Assembly (NCBI RefSeq): GCF_002295115.1
Contig: NZ_NSFV01000001.1
Coordinates: 124,001 to 188,000, forward strand
Direction of reading: 5' to 3'
Length of the DNA: 64,000 nucleotides
Source of the DNA: Mesorhizobium sp. WSM4311
GTDB taxonomy: Bacteria > Pseudomonadota > Alphaproteobacteria > Rhizobiales > Rhizobiaceae
The translations under genes and the position numbers were made by a program. The notes under the pieces were generated by a model. It saw only the letters and a list, made by a program, of their open reading frames with translations. It searched no databases and was not told the DNA's origin. Numbering within the stretch: position 1 is the first letter of the stretch; each line of letters opens with the position of its first letter. Of this stretch, positions 52,901 through 60,516 are shown piece after piece.

Positions 52901-52999
52901 ACCATCGACCTCAATGTCGGGCGTGGCGTCAAGTTGCGTGGCGAGGCGACGGACGCCGGCGAGGCCAAGGGCGGAATCTTCTACGAAAAGGAATATTGA
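46946..52999 (+). CDS. tamB: Translocation/assembly module inner-membrane protein TamB
   Basis: A 2017-residue protein with one N-terminal membrane anchor (about 8-30), a very long low-complexity beta-helix region rich in Gly, Ala, Thr and Asp, and the conserved C-terminal TamB domain (DUF490) containing LPEDEVLAQLIFGRSMSNLSPLQIAQLAEAAGQ-type sequence near 1890-1930. It spans the periplasm and works with TamA in outer-membrane protein insertion or phospholipid transport. It is longer than Escherichia coli TamB (about 1260 residues), largely because of an internal duplication of about 622 residues: copy 1 roughly 47.85-49.70 kb, copy 2 roughly 49.72-51.57 kb. Confidence 0.92.
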   Translation: MKTVWRILRIVLYTLLIVVAGAIGALVVLTKTERGRDNLAGIISRLASNDDRKITVSGIDGIWAGALSVDHVVLEDRQGAWLVARKVAVDWSPLALLSKSFSAGRIAAGRIELARLPVAGTQPPAQGGTATLPVSIDIREIDLPEIALGQQLAGTGIAELAAKGMLKVDAAPLAVETVLNVTRHDGKQGNVAAKIHFAPADNRLDLDLKASEPAGGIIANLLKLPDTPPVDIAVSGTGPLANWNGIATFMVDGKIVTQLTGRHQLTDKGNHVEAKGDGEFAPFLPENLRPLFTGKTSFDVAGTATSAGGISVDRASVESDAIHGTATGIADPAGASDLSVEIAAKSAPVQIVVGSAAQPITVAIRNATARAFGDGKAPIIDIGASLASVVAGGTQLYDISGQIHSDGFDIQNRAGPVSVKLAAGGLKTDVATLAPLITGKVDVDLAGSLSKDAIAIDQGTLRSDALNASLTATVALADLSMRLKMNADAVATALPPQIASVLGARVKFSAAATRDPQGAFAANSISLTSGSLSASGTASMQGTDIQADIKGKLGDVSVLSPTVGVPVAGGVDFALSASGARTAPDFTVSANSDSLTASGRTVKAIKLTASGKADIASPSADVSLTGSVNDQPLDIKAALVTSEGKRSINGFLVSLGDNKVSGDLVLDDRFMPLGTLTLAAPAIDQLAALAGQAVTGDINGTILFAKDGDAPSVTIDAKSTSVARGEVTAKAIAVNALIANYLKAPAISGTIKADSVTSGATEISGIGVDLKRDGDWTNFTGGATIAGIPATAAGRVKIAEGTTSVEIASGEATVRGIKAAIAEPSTLTIANGTTSIEKLALDVGGGSVTLSGNAGQTLDLAAQFSALPAALANDFAPALDAVGMLGGAAQVTGTPAAPEVRFNAQLAGVETSQTRQAGLGSLAVDAAGTYTLAGGVVLDHATLSGDKISGEASGTINPNGASDFALDLTSSGPSLPLTVGSAASPVKIEIRSLSAKAAGETARARLDVSAILPSVTTSPAKVDGLVLALHSDAFDLKNRAGQVSGTVSVDKVGLDNAVIAPLIAGKVTAALNARLTSDGIAIDSGSLKSDALNSQVAGQVSLRDGAIDLKLSADAPSSALPAAARGMLGERAQISATLKRDPNGSINLDGLKLVSGGLTAQGRASLADNKLAADITGALADISPLSKDAKGAIAFALNAQGPAIAPDLSLTVNSDRLLVAEREITGLKLTATGKADAANPAANVQLTGNVAGQALQGSAVLATADGKSAINGLLLSLGKNRISGDLALDDKFVPEGTISLDLPDIGPLAALALEKAEGDVRGTIAFTKNGAAPQVAIKAATASITRGDLQAKAVSIDALIANYLAAPVTSGKIRADTVKSGGTVISGIDVDLKRDGDWTGFSGGATVKGIPAKAAGRVKVANGTTTIELASGQATVQGIKAAIAQASTVSIANGTTTLDRLVLNLGGGTATVTGKVGQALDINAALAKVPMSLANGFSPGLDAAGSISGTVKVTGAPASPSVAFNIDAAGVQTSQTRGAGVGAVGVASSGTFAGNKLTFNANVSDGAGLGLKGGGTVTTAGTPALVLDFNGAVPFGMLSQKLAAQGLSLSGTATVNVQVRGPATSPVVGGSVSTSGARLVDARSGLAVNDLAADVSIGGGVARINRLTGTLSTRGSLSASGTVGINPAQGFPADLSIKLTDGRYTDGRVVTANLGGDLTIKGPLVSAPAIAGAVNLAKTVITVPDKLPGSLSALDVKHKNAPGAVSAQDKALRPATTSGKSGGSGLALDVTVNAPNQIFIQGRGVDAELGGSLRLTGPASSPQAVGTFTLQRGRLSILGKRLTFTEGTVGFSGSLVPYLNLTATTTTASATVTIVVSGEATNPKFTFSSVPALPEDEVLAQLIFGRSMSNLSPLQIAQLAEAAGQLAGVGGSTSLLENLRSAIGVDDLDVTTDDKGGTAVSAGKYLNDRTYVTIQKGDKPGSGKATIDLNVGRGVKLRGEATDAGEAKGGIFYEKEY

Positions 53000-53252
53000 G
53001 GGACTGGCCCTCACCATTGCCGGGACTGGCGCTGTCGTAACCCGTGCCAATGTCTCAGTTTAATCGCCCTGAGTGGATTTTGGCGAAATCTGGGCGCACT
53101 AGCAATTTTGCGTCAAGACTGTCGCTATCGCGCGTACCGCTCCCTTTTCAAAGTTGCACATTCGCCAACATGTTCCCAATCCAAGCCGTCTTTGACATCA
53201 GGGCCTGGATGCGGAATGTTAATCGGCGGAAAGCCAACAATGGGAGTTAGTC
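53000..53252. other. Spacer before the peptide-type importer
   Basis: A 253-base gap with no credible gene. It must carry the promoter of the importer operon, but I recognise no clear hexamers. GGGAG lies about ten bases before ATG 53253 and is a good ribosome binding site. Confidence 0.4.
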
Positions 53253-54905
53253 ATGACAATCTACAAGAGTAATGGCGATCGCGTTCCGGATCACATCCTG
53301 GCCATGGCCGAAGAAGCCAAGGCAGGTAAGGTTGATCGCCGCGAATTCCTGGCCATGGCAAGCGTCTTCGGCGCCTCGACGGCGATGGCCTATGGTCTTC
53401 TCGGTCTCGCCGATCCGACGCCGGCAAGGGCAGAAGAGGTAAAAGGCAAGAAAGGCGGCACGCTGAAGGTCGCGCAGTGGATCAAGGATCCCAAGGATCC
53501 TCGCAAGGCCGACTGGTCGGAAATTGCCAATGCCGAGCGCCAGGCGCTCGAGCCACTGGTCAAGTACACGAGCGAATATACGTTCCGTCCTTATCTGCTG
53601 GAAAGCTGGGACGTGAACGACGACGCCACCCAGTACACGCTGCATGTGCGCAAGGGCGTGACCTGGTCGAACGGCGACCCCTTCACAGCCTCTGACGTCG
53701 TCTTCAACCTGAAGCGCTGGGCCGACAAGAAGGCCGAAGGCAATTCGATGCCCGGCCGTCTCGGCTCGCTGGTCAAGGATGACAAGCTCGACGAAAGCGC
53801 CGTGAGCATGCCGGACGACCACACGGTCGTACTCAAGCTCGCCAAGCCTGACATCGCGCTCATTCCCAACATGTGCGACTATCCCGGCCTGATCGTGCAC
53901 AAGACTTTCGACGAGAAGGGCGGCGACTTCAAGGCCTGCCCGATCGGCACCGGTCCGTTCGAGCTCGTCTCTTACGACGTCGGCCAGAAAGTCGTCTACA
54001 AGCGCCGCGAAGACAACAAGTGGTGGGACGGCGAAGTGTTTCTCGACGGCATCGAATTCATCGACTACGGCACCGATCCGGCGGCCATGGTCAGCGCATT
54101 CGAGGCTGGCGAAGTGCACACCAACTTCGAAACGTCGGCCGACTATGTCTCGATCCTCGACAAGATGGACCTGGTCAAGTCGGAGGTTGTCACGGCTTCG
54201 ACCATCGTCTGCCGCACCAACGTCAACAACAAGCCCTATGGCGACCAGAAGGTGCGTAACGCCCTGCAACTGGCGGTCGACAACAATGTCGTCCTCCAGC
54301 TCGGCTACGGCAATGCCGGCTCGGTCGCCGAAAACCACCATGTCTGCTCGATCCATCCGGAATATTACGAGCTGCCCAAGGTTGCCCGTGATCCGGCCAA
54401 GGCGAAGGCGCTGATGGCGGAGGCCGGCCAGGCCGACTTCGAACACGAGCTGATCACCGTTGACGAGGACTGGCACAAGAACACCGGCGACGCGATCGCC
54501 GCCCAGCTGCGCGACGCCGGTATCAAGGTCAAGCGCACCGTGCTGCCGGGTTCGACGTTCTGGAACGACTGGACGAAGTATCCGCTGTCCATGACCAACT
54601 GGAATATGCGCCCACTCGGCGTGCAGGTCCTGGCCATCGCCTATCGCACCGGCGAGGCCTGGAACGAGGCAGCGTGGTCGAATCCGGATTGGGACGCCAA
54701 GCTCAACGCTGCACTCGCCGTTGCCGACGCTGCCAAGCGCAAGGAAATGATGAAGGACATCGAGCAGATCCTGCAGGCTTCCGGTATCATCATCCAGCCC
54801 TACTGGCGCAAGCTCTACAGCCACTCGGTCAAGGCGGTGCAAAACTACAAGATGCATCCGACCTTCGAGCGCGACTACGGCAAGGTCTGGCTCGATCAGG
54901 CCTGA
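53253..54905 (+). CDS. Peptide/nickel-type ABC importer binding protein (SBP family 5)
   Basis: A 550-residue extracellular solute-binding protein of family 5. The N-terminus looks like a Tat signal: R29-R30-E-F-L followed by a hydrophobic stretch and PARA cleavage near residue 60, so it may be exported folded. The mature part has the family-5 pattern, with [24 protein letters not shown] near 120-145. Ligands of this family include peptides, opines, sugars and quaternary compounds. It heads the operon ending with a fused ATPase; a short hairpin lies 12-37 bases after the stop. Confidence 0.88.
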   Translation: MTIYKSNGDRVPDHILAMAEEAKAGKVDRREFLAMASVFGASTAMAYGLLGLADPTPARAEEVKGKKGGTLKVAQWIKDPKDPRKADWSEIANAERQALEPLVKYTSEYTFRPYLLESWDVNDDATQYTLHVRKGVTWSNGDPFTASDVVFNLKRWADKKAEGNSMPGRLGSLVKDDKLDESAVSMPDDHTVVLKLAKPDIALIPNMCDYPGLIVHKTFDEKGGDFKACPIGTGPFELVSYDVGQKVVYKRREDNKWWDGEVFLDGIEFIDYGTDPAAMVSAFEAGEVHTNFETSADYVSILDKMDLVKSEVVTASTIVCRTNVNNKPYGDQKVRNALQLAVDNNVVLQLGYGNAGSVAENHHVCSIHPEYYELPKVARDPAKAKALMAEAGQADFEHELITVDEDWHKNTGDAIAAQLRDAGIKVKRTVLPGSTFWNDWTKYPLSMTNWNMRPLGVQVLAIAYRTGEAWNEAAWSNPDWDAKLNAALAVADAAKRKEMMKDIEQILQASGIIIQPYWRKLYSHSVKAVQNYKMHPTFERDYGKVWLDQA

Positions 54906-54916
54906 TCGATCGGGCC

Positions 54917-54942
54917 GGGGGAAGGGGCAATGCCCCTTTCCC
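54917..54942 (+). terminator. Hairpin after the family 5 binding-protein gene
   Basis: AAGGGGC (54922-54928) pairs with GCCCCTT (54932-54938) around loop AAT, with flanking G and C runs that extend the stem across a bulge. It lies in the 216-base gap before the permease gene and may stabilise the binding-protein message. The following sequence is CT-rich rather than T-rich. Confidence 0.5.
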
Positions 54943-55121
54943 TCCCTCTCTGCGTCGCCATTGCAGGTTCGTCCGTAAAAAAATACGGACTCACCCGCAA
55001 AGGCCATGCGATAAAAACAGGGTTGATCGCATTCGAGGGCCTGTTTGACGGCCAGTCCGCCGGTGACGGCAGGCGAGGTTTGAAGCCGGCTCAAAACCCA
55101 CCCCATCGGCAGGGGGCCGCC

Positions 55122-56156
55122 ATGCTTTCTTTCGTTCTCAGGCGTCTCGGCACCATGGCATTGACGATGCTGTGCCTGACGATGATCGTCTTCTTCCTGA
55201 TCAACCTCGAACCCAACCTGAAGAAGCTGGCGATCAGCCAGACGGAAATGCACACTTCGGCCGAACAGCTGGAGGACTGGCTGGTCAACCATGGCTACCG
55301 GCAGAATTTCTTCGTCCGCTACGGACAGTGGCTGGGCCTGCTGCCCAAGCAGCCGGTGACCGACCCGGCAACCGGCAAGCCGACGCAGCGTTTCACTTTC
55401 TGCAACGATCCGGCCGTACCAACCTTCTCCGGCGTCCTCGAAGGGGATTTCGGTTGCTCGACCAAGTTCAAGACGACCGTCGCCTCTAAGCTGTTCCCGG
55501 CACTTGGCGCCACCGGCATCCTGATGTTCTGTGTGTTGGCGGTGATGGTGCCGGTATCGCTCTTGATCGGCATCCTGGCCGGCATGCGCGAGGGATCGCG
55601 AACCGACCGGGTGCTTTCGGTGGCCTCGATCGCCTCGACGGCGACGCCCGAATACGTGTCGGGCGTCATCTTCACCGTCATCTTCGCCTCATGGCTCGGC
55701 TGGTTGAACGGTTCGGCAGCGTCCGCAAGCCAGGGCATCACCTTCTACAATTTCACCCTGCCGGTGATGACGCTGGCGATCTACGGCATCGGCTACATCG
55801 CCCGCATGACCCGCGCCTCGATGGTCGAAGTGATGACGCAGCAATATATCCGCACCGCCCGGTTGAAGGGTCTCTCCTTCGGCGGCGTGGTGGTGAAACA
55901 TGCGCTGCGCAACGCGCTGATCGCACCGTTCACCGTCATCATGCTGCAATTTCCCTGGCTGCTTACCGGCGTCGTCATCGTCGAGGTGATGTTCCGCTAC
56001 CAGGGCTTCGGCTACACGCTGGTCGAGGCCGCCGGCAACAACGACATCGACCTTTTGCTTGGCTGCTCGCTGGTCTCGGTGTTCATCGTCTTGATCACAC
56101 AGCTCATTTCCGATGTCGGCTACGCGTTTCTCAATCCGCGTATCAGAGTTCAGTAG
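55122..56156 (+). CDS. ABC importer permease, DppB/OppB type
   Basis: A 344-residue permease with the DppB start MLSFVLRRLGTMALTMLCLT and about six membrane segments. The coupling loop with ...IRTARLKGLSFGGVVVKHALRN is typical. Between segments 1 and 2 there is an enlarged periplasmic loop of about 100 residues containing two cysteines (FCNDP... and DFGCS), longer than in DppB of enterics. ATG 55122 is chosen; the frame open to 54930 covers the hairpin region. It is separated by 216 bases from the binding-protein gene but on the same strand. Confidence 0.87.
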   Translation: MLSFVLRRLGTMALTMLCLTMIVFFLINLEPNLKKLAISQTEMHTSAEQLEDWLVNHGYRQNFFVRYGQWLGLLPKQPVTDPATGKPTQRFTFCNDPAVPTFSGVLEGDFGCSTKFKTTVASKLFPALGATGILMFCVLAVMVPVSLLIGILAGMREGSRTDRVLSVASIASTATPEYVSGVIFTVIFASWLGWLNGSAASASQGITFYNFTLPVMTLAIYGIGYIARMTRASMVEVMTQQYIRTARLKGLSFGGVVVKHALRNALIAPFTVIMLQFPWLLTGVVIVEVMFRYQGFGYTLVEAAGNNDIDLLLGCSLVSVFIVLITQLISDVGYAFLNPRIRVQ

Positions 56157-56168
56157 GGGGCGAAGCGG

Positions 56169-57326
56169 ATGCAGGTCCAATATATCAGTGCCTTCAGCGT
56201 CATTCTCGAAGTGCTGTCGCGCTTCTGGCCAGTTTGGATTGCGCTCATCATCGTCATGGGTGCGAGCTTCGCCTACAAGAAGAGGCTGGCGCTCTACGGA
56301 CAGCTGTTCGACAGCGGCGTCGGCATTGTCGGCGTCGGCATCTGCCTGTTCTGGCTGTTCACGGCAATCTTCGCATCGACCATCTCGCCTTTCGATCCGC
56401 TGGCCCAGGTCCCGGTGATGAAGGACATGCTGCCCGGCGCCATCGAGCCGCAATCGGGGCTTGTCTATCTGTTCGGCGGCGACAAGCTGGCACGCGACGT
56501 GTTTTCGCGCATGGTCTATGGCAGCCAGATCGTGCTGATCATCGCGCCGGCGGCGACCGGCTTCGCGCTGATGGTCGGCATCACGCTTGGCCTGCCCGCC
56601 GGCTATTACGGCGGCAAGATCGACACGGTGCTGTCGTTCCTGGCCAATCTCGTGCTGGCCTTCCCGGTCATCCTGCTGTTCTACCTCCTGGTGACGCCGG
56701 GCATCATGGACACGCCGATCCCCTATGCCATGGCCGGCGTGTTCTTCCTGTTTCCGATCATCTTCTTCAGCGTGCTGTTCTGGACGCGCTACAAGAACCG
56801 GCCAGACCGGCTGTACATCCTGCTCGGCCTGACGCTGATCATAGGCGGCTGGATCTATCTGGGCCTTGTCTTCGACAAGGACCCGCTGCACATCGTCCAC
56901 ATCGATCCCAACCAGCTCAACATCTTCGTGGCCGTGGTGTTTGCCTCCAGCCCGGGCGTGTTCCGCATCGTGCGCGGCCTGGTGATGGACATCAAGACGC
57001 GCGACTATGTGGCGGCGGCGCAGACGCGCGGTGAATCGCCCTGGTACATCATGCTTTGGGAGATCCTGCCCAATGCACGCGGGCCGTTGATCGTCGATGC
57101 CTGCCTGCGCATCGGCTACACCACCATCCTGCTCGGGACGCTGGGCTATTTCGGCCTCGGCCTGGCACCGGAAAGCCCCGACTGGGGCACGGCGATCAAG
57201 GATGCCAGCCGGCTGCTGCGCTCCTTCATCCATCCGGCGCTGCCGCCGACGATCGCGCTGATGTCGTTCGTGCTGGGGCTCAACCTTTTGGCCGACTCGC
57301 TGCGTGAACAATCGATGAAAGACTGA
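56169..57326 (+). CDS. ABC importer permease, DppC/OppC type
   Basis: A 385-residue permease with six or more membrane segments and the coupling segment KTRDYVAAAQTRGESPWYIM, followed by NARGPLIVDACLRIGYTTILLGTLGYFGLG and PDWGTAIKDASRL, all DppC hallmarks. It is longer than usual (about 300 residues) owing to an extra hydrophobic segment and an insertion around residues 165-255. It starts 12 bases after the DppB-type gene with AGGGGG upstream, and is followed 48 bases later by the fused ATPase. Confidence 0.88.
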   Translation: MQVQYISAFSVILEVLSRFWPVWIALIIVMGASFAYKKRLALYGQLFDSGVGIVGVGICLFWLFTAIFASTISPFDPLAQVPVMKDMLPGAIEPQSGLVYLFGGDKLARDVFSRMVYGSQIVLIIAPAATGFALMVGITLGLPAGYYGGKIDTVLSFLANLVLAFPVILLFYLLVTPGIMDTPIPYAMAGVFFLFPIIFFSVLFWTRYKNRPDRLYILLGLTLIIGGWIYLGLVFDKDPLHIVHIDPNQLNIFVAVVFASSPGVFRIVRGLVMDIKTRDYVAAAQTRGESPWYIMLWEILPNARGPLIVDACLRIGYTTILLGTLGYFGLGLAPESPDWGTAIKDASRLLRSFIHPALPPTIALMSFVLGLNLLADSLREQSMKD

Positions 57327-57374
57327 TTGACGGGCTCCGGCCCGCATCTGGTAGAATTTGGATTGGAGCGACCC

Positions 57375-59696
57375 ATGAACGAGGCAGTTCGAAATCCCGC
57401 AGAGCCGATCATCGAGATCGAAAACCTGTCGATCTCCTTCTTCACCCGCAAGGGCGAAATACCGGCGGTCATGGATTTTTCCTGCACGGTCATGCCCGGA
57501 GAAGCGATGGGCATCGTCGGTGAATCCGGCTGCGGCAAGTCGACCGTGTCGCTCGGCATCATGCGCGACCTTTCCAACATCGGGAAGATCGTCGGCGGCA
57601 GGATCAAGTTCCAGGGCAAGGACATGGGCGAGCTCTCCGAGGAGGAGCTGCGCGCCATCCGCGGCAACAAGATCGCGATGATCTACCAGGAGCCGATGGC
57701 CAGTCTCAATCCGGCAATGAAGGTCGGCCAGCAGTTGATGGAAGTGCCGCTTATCCACGACAAGGTGTCGAAGGAAGAGGCTTACAAACGCTCCCTCGAA
57801 ATGGTGCGTGCCGTCAAGCTGCCCGATCCCGAGCGCATGATGCGCTCCTATCCGCACCAGCTCTCCGGCGGCCAGCAGCAGCGCATCGTCATTGCCATGG
57901 CGCTGCTGTCGAAGCCGGCACTGCTTCTGCTCGACGAGCCGACGACGGCGCTCGACGTGACGGTGGAGGCGGGCATCGTCGAACTGGTCAAGGGACTGGG
58001 CGAGAAGTTCGGCACGTCGATGATCTTCGTGTCGCACAATCTCGGCCTTATCCTCGAGACCTGCGACCGCATCACCGTGATGTATTCGGGCGAGGCGGTG
58101 GAGACCGGCAAGATCAAGGACGTGTTCGACCGGATGCGCCATCCCTACACGCAAGGGCTGTTCCGTTCGATCCCGCTACCGGGCGCCGACAAGAATTCGC
58201 GGCCGCTGATCTCCATTCCCGGCCAGTTGCCGCTGCCGCATGAGCGGCCGATGGGCTGCAATTTCGGTCCGCGCTGCCACCATTTCGTCGAGGGCGTCTG
58301 CAACGCCGCCGAAATCCCGATGGTCGAGGTCGCCGGCCACGAAGGCCATTTCTCACGCTGCGTGCGCTTCAACGAGATCGACTGGGAGGCGCTGCCGCCC
58401 GGCGCCAAGAAGGTCAATGAGCGCGTCGTGCCCGGCGCGCCGGTGCTCAAGATCGAGGATCTCAGGAAATACTACAAGGTCGGCGGCAGCGAGGTGTTCG
58501 GCTCGAGTGAGGGCCGCGTCGTCAAGGCCAACGAGACCATCTCCTTCATGGCGCGCGAGTCCGAGACCGTCGCCATCGTCGGCGAATCCGGCTGCGGAAA
58601 GTCGACGCTGGCCAAGGTGCTGCTCGGCCTGGAGACGGCAAGTGCCGGCACGGTGACGCTGGGCAACAAGCAGATCCAGTCGACCGGTATCGAGAGCCGC
58701 AGCGTCGAAACCGTGTCGTCGATCCAGATGGTGTTCCAGAATCCGTTCGACACGCTGAACCCCAGCCATTCGGTCGGGTCGCAGATCATCCGCACGCTGG
58801 AGAAATTCAATGTCGGCAAGACGGTCGCCGACCGCCGCAAGCGCATGCTGGAATTGCTCGACCTGGTGAAGCTACCGCGCGCCTTCGAGACCCGCAAGCC
58901 GCGCCAGCTGTCCGGTGGCCAGAAGCAGCGCATCGGCGTGGCGCGCGCCTTTGCCGGCGATGCCAAGGTGGTGGTGGCCGACGAGCCGGTCTCGGCACTC
59001 GACGTGTCCGTGCAGGCGGCGGTGACCGAACTGTTGATGGACATACAGCGCAAGAACAAGACGACGATGCTGTTCATCAGCCACGATCTGTCGGTCGTGC
59101 GCTATATCGCCGACCGCGTCGTCGTCATGTATCTCGGCTATATCGTCGAGCAAGGCACGACCGACCAGATCTTCGCGCCGCCCTATCACCCTTATACCGA
59201 GGCGCTGCTGTCGGCGATCCCGATTGCCGACACCAGCGTGGTGAAAAAGCACATCGTGCTCGAAGGCGACATCCCCTCGGCGATGAACCCGCCGACCGGC
59301 TGCCCGTTCCAGACACGCTGCGGCTACAAGAAGCTGGTGCCGGACAATCTGTGCGAGACCAAGGTGCCGCCGGTCAAGCATCTCGGCGACGGCCATATGA
59401 GCCTGTGCTGGCTTGCCGACGACGTGCTGGCCAAGATGGAGCCGGTGATCAAGTTCGACAAGGAGCATGCCGCGCATGAGGGCGTGCCGGACGACGCGGT
59501 GCAGGGCGAAGGTCCAGGCTTTGCCGGTTCGCCGCCGGCGCGTCCGAGCGGCAAAAACGCCAGTGCGAAAGCCGACGCGACCGGAAAGGCCGTCGAGGAC
59601 GCGGACGCCGTCCTGCGAGCCCGTCGACACGAAATCCGCGACGAGGTTTCCGAAACCGGCGTTTCAAAGCCGAAGGATACGACAAGGCGGCACTAA
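57375..59696 (+). CDS. Fused DppD-DppF type ABC importer ATPase
   Basis: A 773-residue protein with two complete nucleotide-binding domains in tandem. Domain 1 has Walker A GESGCGKS (49-56) and LSGGQQQRIVIAMAL; domain 2 has GESGCGKS (403-410) and LSGGQKQRIGVARAF. Each is followed by the oligopeptide-transporter C-terminal cysteine region (GCNFGPRCHHF and GCPFQTRCGYK). Fusion of D and F subunits is known (YejF/GsiA-like). A charged, probably disordered tail of about 75 residues (PPARPSGKNASAKADATGK and onward) follows domain 2 and is unusual. ATG 57375 is chosen over 57327 because GGAG lies nearby. Confidence 0.9.
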   Translation: MNEAVRNPAEPIIEIENLSISFFTRKGEIPAVMDFSCTVMPGEAMGIVGESGCGKSTVSLGIMRDLSNIGKIVGGRIKFQGKDMGELSEEELRAIRGNKIAMIYQEPMASLNPAMKVGQQLMEVPLIHDKVSKEEAYKRSLEMVRAVKLPDPERMMRSYPHQLSGGQQQRIVIAMALLSKPALLLLDEPTTALDVTVEAGIVELVKGLGEKFGTSMIFVSHNLGLILETCDRITVMYSGEAVETGKIKDVFDRMRHPYTQGLFRSIPLPGADKNSRPLISIPGQLPLPHERPMGCNFGPRCHHFVEGVCNAAEIPMVEVAGHEGHFSRCVRFNEIDWEALPPGAKKVNERVVPGAPVLKIEDLRKYYKVGGSEVFGSSEGRVVKANETISFMARESETVAIVGESGCGKSTLAKVLLGLETASAGTVTLGNKQIQSTGIESRSVETVSSIQMVFQNPFDTLNPSHSVGSQIIRTLEKFNVGKTVADRRKRMLELLDLVKLPRAFETRKPRQLSGGQKQRIGVARAFAGDAKVVVADEPVSALDVSVQAAVTELLMDIQRKNKTTMLFISHDLSVVRYIADRVVVMYLGYIVEQGTTDQIFAPPYHPYTEALLSAIPIADTSVVKKHIVLEGDIPSAMNPPTGCPFQTRCGYKKLVPDNLCETKVPPVKHLGDGHMSLCWLADDVLAKMEPVIKFDKEHAAHEGVPDDAVQGEGPGFAGSPPARPSGKNASAKADATGKAVEDADAVLRARRHEIRDEVSETGVSKPKDTTRRH

Positions 59697-59709
59697 CCCA
59701 GGCTGAGTG

Positions 59710-60300
59710 TCAGCTTCCGCACTGCCGCAACTGCGCTTCATAGTCCCGCGCCATCTTGTCGGTGGCCCGGGCGTAACCCTGTACGCCGGCGTCACCGCGG
59801 TTGCCGCGGCCGTAGGCGGTCCAGCCGAGATAATAGGCGAGGTAGAGATTGTAGGTATCGTTGCGGGCGACGCCGTAGCTGTCTGCCGTCTTGGAATGAT
59901 ACCAGCCGACGAAGTCGACGGCATCGGCGAATCTGCTGCGCCGCGCCGCCCAGTTGCCGGTTTCGCGCTGATATTGCGACCATGTGCCGTCGAGCGCCTG
60001 CGAGAAGCCGGTGGCCGACGAGACGTGCTTCCAGGGAATGAAGCCGAGAAGCTTGGTGCGCGGCGGCCGGGCATTGCTCTTGAAGCCGGATTCCTTGCGC
60101 ACCGTCGCCATCAGCACGGGGACCGGCACGCCATATTTCTGCGCGGTGCGTTCGGCCGCGGACTGCCAGTTGTCGAACCAGCCGTCATTCTCGTCGAAGA
60201 CGGCACAGACATTGTTGATGTGACTGGGCGCGGTCGCGCAGGCCGAAAGTGCCAGCAACACGCCAACCGCTACAATTTTACTAAAACTCGACCTACGCAT
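59710..60300 (-). CDS. Lytic transglycosylase, lipoprotein (SLT domain)
   Basis: A 196-residue lipoprotein. The lipobox is LSAC with C21. The SLT-type domain has catalytic E70 in RKESGFK, then GFSQALDGTWSQYQ, NAARRSRF-like and DAVDFVGWYH segments of the EmtA/transglycosylase-SLT-2 subgroup. It cleaves peptidoglycan glycan strands in the periplasm. It converges with the importer ATPase gene (13-base gap) and is divergent from the mttB-like gene. The function is confident at family level; peptide versus glycan specificity cannot be read. Confidence 0.85.
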   Translation of the reverse strand: MRRSSFSKIVAVGVLLALSACATAPSHINNVCAVFDENDGWFDNWQSAAERTAQKYGVPVPVLMATVRKESGFKSNARPPRTKLLGFIPWKHVSSATGFSQALDGTWSQYQRETGNWAARRSRFADAVDFVGWYHSKTADSYGVARNDTYNLYLAYYLGWTAYGRGNRGDAGVQGYARATDKMARDYEAQLRQCGS

Positions 60301-60516
60301 CGGATGAGCAATAGGCCGAAATCATAAAAGGAATCTTGCTGCCGCCGTTAACGCCTCGCAGTCACGAGCGCTCGCGAAAAAGCCCTGTAGATATCCCGAC
60401 TCTTTCTGCCGCTTTTTATAAAATGGCACTGCGTAAATGCCGCCTTGGCTAAAATCACGCCCGTAAACGGCGCATTTCTGACAGCCTGCCTGGTTTGCCA
60501 AGGCTTTGATGCCGGC
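60301..60516. promoter_or_regulatory. Divergent promoter region, transglycosylase versus methyltransferase
   Basis: A 216-base intergenic region without a credible gene. It should hold promoters for both flanking genes. No operator or clear promoter hexamers were identified. The methyltransferase frame is open to an ATG at 60445, but the start at 60517 fits better. Confidence 0.45.

Noticed and set aside
45121..53050. Minus-strand open frames of 617, 1050 and 918 codons opposite tamA and tamB
   Set aside because: They mirror the third-position GC bias of tamA and tamB and show no family motifs, whereas tamA and tamB have clear ones.
53247..58154. Minus-strand open frames of 681 and 821 codons opposite the peptide-type importer
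   Set aside because: They are antisense shadows of genes with full ABC-transporter motifs; His/Arg/Asp-rich translation without domains.
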